Shown in pieces: positions 1-19,103 of a stretch of DNA of 64,000 nucleotides. Under the pieces are notes generated by a model that had not been told where the DNA came from, ran no database searches, and saw only the letters and a list, made by a program, of their open reading frames with translations. Numbering within the stretch: position 1 is the stretch's first letter; each line of letters begins with the position of its first letter. The position numbers and the translations under genes were made by a program. The stretch comes from Strigops habroptila (lineage: Eukaryota > Chordata > Aves > Psittaciformes > Psittacidae), in contig NC_044288.2 in the NCBI RefSeq assembly GCF_004027225.2, forward strand, positions 1,828,719 through 1,892,718, given 5' to 3'.

Positions 1-771
1 TACTGGCTTGTGTGGCTGCAGGGGCAAATGCTCCCAGCTCCCAGCTGCAGACCACAGTGGGAGATGCTTTACTAATGCCCCAGACAAGGCCCAAGTTTCA
101 AAGCCACCCCTTTGGCCTCCCCCAGCGCGGTGTGAGGGCACGGGGCACTCGCTGCAGCCCAGCAGACAGCAGCAATCAGAGCACCCGCTCGGACAAAGCC
201 ATCGCAGGCTGCCAGGCTCCAGCAGCTGCTGCTTCTCAGTGCTGTAACCACAACCAACCTCCCCACAAAGCTGGTCTGAAGCACACCTGCCACCAGAAAG
301 GTGAGCCACAGCCACCGAGCACATGGCTCCAGGACAGCTCTTGCACCTCATTCAAAACCCAGCTTTTGATCCAAGTTTCTCCCTGCCTGGGTTTTTTTTT
401 CTTTATTTTATTGTTGTTTAGCCCCTACCGAGCACCTTTCAACAAGTGCCCGGCTCCCAGCTGCTGCTGCTGGCCCTGCTCCAAGGCTGGGGCTGCGATG
501 GGGAAGTCCTGCTGGCTCCTGGCCACTGCAGCCAGCACAGCCCGTGCTCAGAGCAGCCAACAGGCTCATGCTCCTAATCTGGAGGGCAGCATCAACTGGG
601 CACCATGTGTGGCACCATGAGGAGAGGGACCATGCTGGGGACCCCCTGCCCAAGCCCCAAAGCAGTGGAGCATCTCCTGTCCTCTCCTGAGCTGGGAGCA
701 GGGGATGTGCTGGGGAAAGATGAGAGATGAAGAACAGGGATGGTGAGGCAGGGTAGGAACAGAGGACTCAC

Positions 772-10837
<10,066 letters not shown>

Positions 10838-11069
10838 GGCCCGGCCCGGCGGCTGCCAGGGGGCCGGGCGGGCGGGACGGGGGCGGGACGGGGCCGGGAC
10901 CCGCGGCGGGGAGGTCGCGGCCGGGGCCTGTGCCCCGTGTCCCTCAGCCCGGGACCCCCCGGGTCCCCCCGGCCCCTTTATCGGCCCCCCCGGCCCCTCA
11001 CACCCGGGCACGTCCACGAGTGGGGTCCTACCCGCTGGTACCCGTTTATTTGGGGGGGGGAAGGATGTT

Positions 11070-11322
11070 GTTGCCATAGCAACGGGGCAAGAGGGTGAGG
11101 AAGGGGCTGTTGCCATAGCAACAAGAAAGGGGCGCGTTGCCGTGGCAACCGCAGCCCCCACTGAGGCTCGTCCTCCCCATCGCCATGGCAACAAGGGGAG
11201 ATGGGGAGCGGGCGGCTGTCTCCGTGGCAACAGAGTGGGGGGGGAAGGCAGGGAGACGGTTGCCATGGCGACAGCGAGAGAAGGGTATCTCCCTGGCAAC
11301 ACACATCTTCTGCCATAGCAAC
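11070..11322. promoter_or_regulatory. array of eight X-box (RFX-type) palindromes
   Basis: Eight 14-bp imperfect palindromes of the form GTTGCCATRGCAAC start at 11070, 11109, 11136, 11179, 11218, 11259, 11287 and 11309. The first two are identical (GTTGCCATAGCAAC), the third is GTTGCCGTGGCAAC, and the sixth is GTTGCCATGGCGAC. The other four keep a good right half (GGCAAC or AGCAAC) and a decayed left half. Spacing is irregular, 22-43 bp, and spacers are purine-rich. GTNRCC(N)RGYAAC is the established binding consensus of RFX factors. The array lies 230-490 bp upstream of the TRIT1 start codon and is strand-symmetric, so it could serve TRIT1 or an unannotated transcript on the other side. Confidence 0.75.
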
Positions 11323-12860
11323 AGGGATCGGGGAGGCTGCAGGCAGCCGCCCCCCCCTCGCAGGGGGATTATCGCCGCTTCGGGAAACTGCCCTAAAAAT
11401 TTGCCAGCCCAGGCGTGAAGGCGGCTCCGTGCCCAAGAACCCCGAGTGCAGGGGCCGGGGGGGGGAGAAAAGGTGGTCGGGGGGGGGGCTCATAAGGAGC
11501 AGGGGATGAGCAGGGCAGCGGCACTAAAACATAACTGTCAGGGCTGGAAATGCTGAATTGGGATGGTCCCAGCCGACACTGGCACATCACAGCACTGAGC
11601 AAGCAAGGAGAAGCCCTGTGTGCTTACTTTGTTCACTCACGTGTGCTGTCAGTCTGCTCCCCTCATGGCAATACGAGAGGAGGTATCTCCATTATTAACC
11701 AAGGAAGTTTCGGGTGGATGTATGTTTAGGTATGTGGGCGTTAAGCAAGAGAAATCAAAGGTATGCTGTAGTTAAGACCAACCACGTTTTCCCCTGGTGA
11801 TGGTCCCAGCTCGGGCCATGGATCTGCACATCATGCCCAAGAAAGAAAAATAATATTTTAAATATCCTACATGCCTTCAGCATGAAGAGCAAAAGCACAC
11901 CTTCCTAAAAACCATACCGAGAGGGTCACCTTGAGCTGAACAGAGACACCGGTGTGCAAGTGTCAGCGTGCACACAGCAGAAATAAACAATTGAGGGACT
12001 GGTGCATCTGGGCTTTGTTCCCTGCACATGGGCAAGGTGTCAGATTTAGGTCACCCTGCTCCATGTTTAAGCTGTGGTTCCTGCGAGCACCTTTTAATGC
12101 AGCCCTAAAAGGCTTTGACACAGCATGATGCAACATGCAGCAAGTGTGAGATGTTGCCGGAGCTGAAGGGAATGGGAATGTAGAATTCCTGCCAGGCGGA
12201 ATTGCTGCTTTTTAAGGCTGCTTCCCCAAGATGACTGCATCTCCTGCAGCAGCAGCTCTTCTGGCTGCTCAGCAGTAACAGAATCCCGTGTCCCTCTTGC
12301 ATTTAGAGCAAGACTTTCACTGCCAGCACGAAGGAAACCCAAACACGTCGAGTTTGGGGACAGCAGGGAGAGCACACACATATATATAATTTCATCCACT
12401 TGGCAGATCTGGGGAGATGAAGATCTCTAATACCCCTTGAAGTGAGCAGATTGCATTCCCCCTCCCTATAGGGTTACTGCCAACCACAGCCACAGCTCCA
12501 TAGGGCAGCAATCGCCCCACACTGAGTGCCCTGAGCCCCATTAGGGGGGTTTATAATTACACCCAAGCCTTCTCTTAGCTCAGTCTGGGCTCTCTGCCCC
12601 TCCTTGCCAATAAAACCACTTAAAAGGAGGAAAAATAATCCAGGTGATTTGTTTCCCTGGCCCCACTTCTGTTTCAATCGCTGGGAGAAAGTCAGGACAA
12701 AGGACTCAGTCTTGCTGGCAGCTGAGCCCTGGTGCAAATGTATTAATTTCTGTGTCAGGGACAGCCTAAAACACAGGGTCCAACACCCTACCCCCCCCAA
12801 GGAGCATCATGGCCCAATGCACAGAACCCCACAGCCGCCTGCACAGGAAAAGCCAACCCA
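11323..12860. other. intergenic DNA between the TRIT1 promoter and the MYCL 3' end
   Basis: No coding similarity or RNA gene was recognised. The sequence moves from GC-rich (to about 11500) to average composition. A plus-strand AATAAA occurs near 11980, without an associated gene. Confidence 0.5.
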
Positions 12861-12877
12861 AAGTTGTTGCAAACTTA

Positions 12878-12883
12878 TTTATT
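12878..12883 (-). promoter_or_regulatory. MYCL: candidate poly(A) signal of MYCL
   Basis: TTTATT on the plus strand gives AATAAA on the minus strand, about 1.26 kb downstream of the MYCL stop. It is the first canonical hexamer I found downstream of the stop. A long 3' UTR is usual for MYC-family mRNAs. Confidence 0.5.
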
Positions 12884-14138
12884 TATGAAGTGTGAGGTAA
12901 TGAAGAAAGTGCTAAATCCAACCACAGTGTTAACTCTAACAGTTCTCAGCAGGTCAGCAGGGACCCCAAGGGTGCTGTCCTGTGGGGGCCACCCCTGCAC
13001 TGCAAACACCCCAGGAGGGGACAAGGGACTCTGCCACCACATACCCCACCGCAGGCTGGACAGCAGGATGGCACAGGCAGGGGGAAGCCTCAAAGGCAGC
13101 ACAGATGCCCCATGCACCCAACCTGCCCCATCCAGCCATGGGGCTCCCTGCAAAGCCCAAAGCTTCACCGGGGATGTTCAGTGGCTGCTGGTGAGGGAGC
13201 AGTTGCAAGGGTGGGAAAGGAGGACACAAGGATGGGAAAGGGGAAAAACCCCGTTATTGCAAATGGGTGGTTTGGAGAGCTGCAAGGAGGGAACCAGCCT
13301 CAGCAAGGACTCAGCTCAAGGGTCCAGCAGGAGCCAGCCCCTTCCTGATCTCCCTAAAGTGCAGCAGGACTGAGCCCTCCCCACAGCAGGAACCCCCCTC
13401 CAAAACAAGAGGTTTTTATATATATATATAAAAAAGCAAACTCTTTACCAATACTTCTCAAAAAGTGGTACAAAAATACAGTATAAAAACACAACCTCCA
13501 GTATAAGACTTGCAGTTACAGCAGCAGTTTCTAGAACACAAAATCCAAGACAAGCTACTGCATGATGTCGTAAGAAAGTGAGGTACGGTCCAGCCGAGGA
13601 AGGGGATTGCCCACAGGGTGCTGTTAACCCCGGGGAGAGACATCCTGCAATCACCATCTCCATCGGGATCCATCCGGAGATGAGCCCTGTGCTGGGATGT
13701 CCATGTCTGCCTCTGCCTGCTTCCATGAGGCAAAGCAGACCATGGTTACTTGGGATTTTTAGGGCGAGATGGATGCCCTAAGAACTCCCAGCAACTCTAT
13801 TCATGACAAACAGCAGAGAGGGGCGCAGGGAATGGAGTTGAGCCCATTAATCGAAGCAGTCACTTGAGAAAGCTTCGCAGGGGGACAGGGGAAATCTTGC
13901 AACACCCGGTGCCAAGAAGCCAGCCCCAGGCAGGTGATGCCACAGAGGGGGACCTCTGCTGTGGCCCCATTCCCGCAGCTGGGAACAGCACAGCATCCAC
14001 CCCACATACAGCAACCACCACGTGCTCCAGCCCCCTGGGGCCAACAGTTCAACATCTGACCGAACAACAACATTAAAAAATGTGCAAATTGTGAGGGAAC
14101 AGGGTTTTTGGGGAGCGGGGTGGGGGGGCAGCCAGGCG

Positions 14139-17100
14139 CTAGTGCCCCTTGAGGTGAGCAATCCGTTTGAGCAGCTGGCTCTGCCGCAGCTGCAGCTGCC
14201 GCTTCTCAGCCACCATCCTCCTCTCCGCAGCGAGCAGCGACTGCAGGTACTCGGAGGACTTGCTCAGGATCACCACTTTGGGGGTCTTGGGGCAGCTGGA
14301 GAGCCCCGGCACCTGGTCCCGCAGCGCCAGGAAGCGCGAGCGCAGGTCGTTGCGCCGCTTGCGCTCCAGGTAGTTGTGGTTTTTCCTCTTGGCCACGTCC
14401 TCGCTGTCGGAGCCGGGGCTGCTGCCGGCTTTGGGCAAGCTGGGCTCAGGCAGCGTGGTGGCAGGGGCCGGCTCTGTGGTGCTTGGTGGCTTGTCCTCGT
14501 CCTGCTGGGGTGGCTCTGGCAGAGGACATGTGTCCGGCGGGGAGCGGGCGGCATAGTTGTGCTGCTGCTGATGGACGGAGATGTGGAAGCGTTTCATGCA
14601 GGGGTCCAAGGGGTCGGCGCGCAGCGTGATGGTGACCGGCTTCCTCAGGCTGAGCGATTGTCTCTTCTCCACTGTCACCACATCGATCTCTTCTCCTTCT
14701 GCTCAAGATGGACATGGAAAAAGAAAAACCCCATCAGTAGGAGGCCCTGGTCACTCTGTCACCCTGCCAGGGCTCCCCACAGCCCCTGGACAATCACCCT
14801 GCTGACGTCCCACAAAAGCTTGCTCGTGCACTGCAAAGCCACTCTGCAACTTCCAGAAGAGATTGTGATTTAAGGGCTCTGCCAGTATCATCCCATGGGA
14901 AGCTTTCTCTCCACGTTCATGTGCCTGGCCTCCCAAAATCGGATGGGGTTTTACTTCTGCCTCACTTCAGCACCAGGAGCAATATGTGCCAGGATAAAGA
15001 ATCATCAAGCAAGAAACACCCAAGCCTGCCTGCCCAGGGGCAGGGACAGCAGGATGCTGGGGACCTGGGACAGCCCAACTCCAAAGTTCATCCTGGTCGC
15101 ATGCTCTCCTGGTCCATTGGAATTGTAAATGAGGGACTGGGATGGGCAGAGCTGCCTTTTGTTCCCCTCAGCCGCAGCTTCCCACTCTAGTGACTTGTTA
15201 CTTTTCACAAGTGATAAGCCCCATTCAGCCCAGGCTTCCCGGGGACAGCCCCCCACGGTGTAGGGGGGCAGGGAGAGGCAATGGGATCCCTCCAACAGAC
15301 TTAGTGAACCTCGAATGCATCCCAAGCCCAGGAGGCAGCAGGGGGTGTGTATCAGAGCTGTGAATGGCGAGACCCAAGTAAAGAAACAAAGTATAACTGG
15401 ACCCAAAGCACCCTGCCCATTTCACTGAGCTTGTCCCACTCCAGCAAGGCCCAGAGGCACGAAGCTGGCCCCTGGGGACAGCGTGGTCACCTGGCTCCAG
15501 GCACAACTTCAATCGCTCTTGCTTTAGGGATGCACTTCCACCTTTCCCCTTAAGATTTTTGGGGGAAAATATAGCCACTTGCTAAATGTCGCCCGAGATG
15601 CTCAACATCTGGGGCAAAGGATGGCCCCCAGCTCTCTATGACAGGGCGTGGTGACCACAGGAGCTGGGCCCCAGAGCACCCTCCTGCTTGTGACCCCCAA
15701 CCTACACACCCCCCCTCTTCCCGGCTCAGGGGGCAGGCTCTGCCCAGTAAACCCGAGATACTGGGGGGCACCCACACGGGCCACCAGCGTCACAACGCGG
15801 CCGGTCTCAACCACGTGCGCACACAACATCCCCCCCCGCTCATTAATAAAAGTCAGGCCGCTAAGCCCCGCCCACCAGAGTCGCCCATCGGCTGCCTGGC
15901 GGGGCCGGCCGGCCGCCTTGCGACCCCATTGGCCCCCGCCCCTGCCCGTCAGCGCCGCAGCTCTCATTGTTTGCAATCTGTTGCTTTTTGTTCGGCGCCC
16001 ACGTGGCGCCACAGGACCCGGGCCGGGGACCCCCCCCAGGACCGGGACCCGGACCCCTCCCCAGCCGATCCCACCAGTTGGGTTTAAGCCTCTTAACGCC
16101 CGCGACCCGCTTACCGACCGTGGGCTTCTAATGGCATTAAGTCCCCGTTTTGCACCGTGACTCACCGGCGCGGCACCGGAGGATTTATTAACGGGGTCAA
16201 GGCACCGCGGGGCCGCGTCAGGGCTTCCACAGCAGCCGGGTGAGGCCGGCTTCAGTGGGAGCGGGGGAAATACGCTCGACCCCGGGCGGGTGGGTTTGGG
16301 GGGGGGAACACCCAAGCGTGTGTTTGTAAATAGGGCGTAAGAAGAGGTGATGATGGCCCGAGAAGCGGGGGGCGGGTGGCACCTCACTGCCCTGGGGGTC
16401 ACAGATATCCATCCGCTCCGCAGCCCGACCCCCGTGTAAACGCCGTCCCACCCCACACAGGACACGCTGCAGGGGATGCGGGATGTCCCCGCCCGTCCCA
16501 CTGAGCCTCGGGGGACGCGGCCGCTGCTCAGCCCCGGGGAGTATTTTGCTTTTTGTCCCCGGGAAAGCGCGTCCCGGGGCGGGAAAACCGCTGCGGTTAC
16601 GAGCTGCGACTCCCCAAACTTCGCACGGTGAACGGGGCGTCCCCTCATCAACCTGCCCGCGAGGGTCCCGTGGGGACGGGACGAGCGAGGGGGGACCCCC
16701 GAGCTCCATGCACCCCATTGTGGAAGGGGAGGGCCCCGCGGGAAGGGGAGCAGCCGAGCCCGCTTTGTTCGTGGGGCCGGGACCCAGGCCCGCAACAAAG
16801 GCGCTGCCCGGCCGGGGACACGCGTGTCCGACCCCCGGGAGCATCATGGGCGGAGGGCGGCCGGGCCGGGGGGAACCCACCCCGCTACCCCTTCCTTACC
16901 GGAATCACTTTGACCCTCGGATCCCGAAGACGCCGGGATCTTGTTCTCGGCCAGCGGGCAAAGGAAGACGGCGGCGGGATCCACGCACTCGCTGACCGAA
17001 CTGCTGAACCCTAAATCCTGCGCGAATGAGGGCTTGTGGGGGGTGGCCCTCTGCGTGCCCGTGGAAAGTTTCTCTGTCATCGCCTTCTCCAGCCTCTCCC

Positions 17101-17404
17101 GGGCTGAAAACCCGCTCCACATGCAGTCCTTAAGGATGAAAGCGCTCAGGTTCCCGAAGATCTCGCTCGTCCCTATGAGATACTCCGGCTCTTCCCCAGG
17201 CCGGTAGTACCGGGAGAGCCCGCTCGAGCGCTCCTCCGCCCCGGAGCAGCAGCCTTTCTCCCCGGGGGCACCCAAGGGGAACATGGGGGGCGTGGGGACC
17301 AGCTCGAACTTCTTCCAGATGTCCTCGCTGGGTGCCGTGGAGCGGTGAAAATCCTCCTGGGCGTCATGGTCGTAGAAGTAGTGTTGGTACGAGTCAAACT
17401 CCAT
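14139..17404 (-). CDS. MYCL: MYCL, L-Myc bHLH-leucine zipper transcription factor
   Basis: Nuclear transcription factor that dimerises with MAX on E-boxes. There are two coding exons (minus): 17404-16900 and 14698-14139, joined in phase 1, giving 354 aa against 364 in human. MEFDSYQHYFYDHDAQEDF is the conserved N-terminus. MYC box I is at about residues 24-40 (APSEDIWKKFELVPTPP) and MYC box II at about 88-106 (AFILKDCMWSGFSARERLE). Exon 2 begins EGEEIDVVTVEKRQSL and continues with KPVTITLRADPLDPCMK. The basic region is at about 272-284 (KRKNHNYLERKRR, with the H, E and R that read the E-box), followed by helix-loop-helix and a zipper to residue 354. The acidic run found in human MYCL before the basic region is almost absent here: only DED remains within a Pro/Ser/Thr-rich segment. 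Splice sites are G/GTAAGG and GAGCAG/AA. Neighbours are TRIT1 and MFSD2A, the conserved vertebrate order. Confidence 0.96.
14699..16899 (-). other. MYCL: MYCL coding intron with an internal promoter-like GC block
   Basis: This 2.2-kb intron separates the MYC-box exon from the bHLH-zipper exon. Its 3' part is ordinary sequence. Its 5' part (about 15840-16860) is a CpG island that contains a CCAAT box, GC boxes and a CACGTG E-box. Long open frames here come from GC bias and show no family similarity. Confidence 0.6.
15840..16010 (-). promoter_or_regulatory. promoter-like block in the MYCL intron with CACGTG E-box
   Basis: Read on the minus strand, the block has CACGTG (16005-16000) inside GGCGCCACGTGGGCGCC, then CAACAGATTGCAAACAATG, then GC boxes and CCAAT (15932-15928) with GGGGCGGGGG beside it. 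CACGTG is the canonical MYC/MAX and USF/TFE site. The spacing of CCAAT and GC boxes resembles a core promoter, but there is no evidence here of a transcript start. Confidence 0.45.
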
Positions 17405-17559
17405 CTCTGCATGGGGATGGGGGAACTGAAAGAAAAGGGGGCACCCCTCCCGCTCGACCTGCAGCCCCGCTCAGCAAAAGGGCACCCCCGGCCCCATGGA
17501 TGAGGGGGGGACACCCACCCCGGTGCACCCACCGCGCCCGGCGCCAGCCCCCGACCCGG

Positions 17560-17690
17560 GACCGCGGGGGCATTGTTTCCCCCCCGCTCTTATAGCCTGT
17601 GTGCGGCACCGGCCCCGCCTGCCCGCCAATCGCCGGGATGGGATTTGCATAGAGGGCGGGATCCTGCCCTTTTCCCGCCCTCTTAGGGGG
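17560..17690 (-). promoter_or_regulatory. MYCL: MYCL promoter: TATA, CCAAT-class, octamer, GC boxes, E2F
   Basis: On the minus strand, TATAAGA lies at 17594-17588, predicting a start near 17560 and a 5' UTR of about 155 nt before the ATG at 17404. Upstream are CCAAT in reverse orientation (17626-17630 on plus), a perfect octamer ATGCAAAT (17650-17643), and an E2F-type TTTCCCGCC (17671-17679, plus). AGAGGGCGGG at 17651-17660 and CCCGCCCTCT at 17674-17683 form a perfect 10-bp inverted repeat carrying two GC boxes. Confidence 0.65.
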
Positions 17691-18923
17691 GGCACGGTGT
17701 GAGTGATGTCGCGGTCCCCCCGCCGGGTCCTCCGGTCCTGCTAACGGGGACGGTAACGGGGCTATTAACCGGTGGCCAACCCATGCGCCAGGCTGGGAGA
17801 CCCTCACTGCCCCCTGAGCATCCTGCCAGCTCCCGATGCCGTCCTCAGCCCATCGGGAAGGTCACGGTATGGAGTCCCCCCTCTGTGAGTGCTGCAGGAA
17901 GAGGAAGACTTTGGCTGAGGACACCCAGGCCAAGCGCAGCAATGCCACCAGCCTGGGGACATTCAGCTCAGCGTGACGGCAAAATGAACTGGACAAATGG
18001 GGACAAGTCACAGGGAGCCATTGCTCGCTGCCAGGGGCCACCCAGAGTGCCCTTTCCCATAGCCCCCCACCCAGCCTGGCCATCCCCCCACTTCCCGTTG
18101 GGGTCCCAAGCCCTCACCAGACCCCTCCGCTGCAGCCACTGTCAGTGTGTGGCCATTCCCTGAGTGGCTCCGGCCCTGGGCAGCAGCGGTGTCCCTTAGT
18201 GTTTGTGTCCTGCCCAGGGTGCCACCCTGGGTGCCACCCAGAGCCACATCCTCCTCAAAGCCCTCACAGGCCTGGTTGGGAGCTTTGCCACTCCGAAAGC
18301 CACCGACTCCAGCAAAGAGGTGGATAAAGTTAGGAGAGACCATGGGAACACCAAGAAACCAGCACTTGGAGGATGTGGCACTTCACTCTCCATGTGCACA
18401 TGAGGAATGTTGTCTGTGCATGAAGAAAGGGGTGTCGTGCTGGTAGCACAGCGGCTGCAGGGCTGTGCCCCCACAGGAGTGTCTGGGAGCTGCTGGTGAA
18501 GCCGGGGCTGACCTGGGATGCAGCAGAGTCCATCTCACACATGCAATTCCTGCATCACTGCTGCCCAAACTCAGCTTTGCCCATGAAGTGCCCAGAACAT
18601 CCAGCCTCGGGGTCCAGAGTCCACTGTGTCCTGGGGCACCCGGGCAAGCCCAGCAGGATGCTGCGTCCCTCCGCTGCCAAGGTCCTTCCAGGAAAGCCAA
18701 CAAATGTTGTGAAAACACGGTGAGGCTTTCCCCGACTGTCCCGTCGTTACCCACACACACACGTGCAGTTATAAAGTCCGCCCGGTTCCCCGCAGTGTGC
18801 ACTCACCCTCTTCAGCCCCAGCGCCCTCCTTTTGCCACCCGCTGCAATCAGAGCCGCAGGATCTGCCCTGCCCGGCGGTGCTGGGACCTGGAGGGGCTGG
18901 GGGCAAGGTGCCCCAGCCCAGGA

Positions 18924-19003
18924 TCAGCACGGCCCAGTGCAGCCCAGTGTAGCCCAGCATGGACCAGCACATCCCAGCGCTGCCCAGCACGGTCCAGCAC
19001 GGC
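18924..19003. repeat. degenerate ~10-bp minisatellite (CAGCACGGCC-like)
   Basis: Repeating units of the form CAGCACGGCC / CAGCCCAGTG / CAGCATGGAC run for about 80 bp with many substitutions. Confidence 0.6.
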
Positions 19004-19089
19004 CCCCCCGCGGCTGTCCCCAGCTTCCCCGGTCCCACCCCGGTCCCTCCCGGTTCCCGGCACCGGTCGCCGCCACCGGCGGGTGCAGG

Positions 19090-19103
19090 GCGCCACCTGC
19101 TGG
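19090..19103 (-). promoter_or_regulatory. CTCF-type motif
   Basis: The minus strand reads CCAGCAGGTGGCGC, a full match to the vertebrate CTCF core CCASYAGRKGGCRC. It lies between MYCL and MFSD2A and is oriented toward MYCL. Confidence 0.6.

Noticed and set aside
15602-16798. A 398-codon open frame on the minus strand inside the MYCL intron
   Set aside because: It lies in a CpG island where stop codons are rare, is Pro/Arg/Gly-rich, resembles no family and competes with a well-supported intron.
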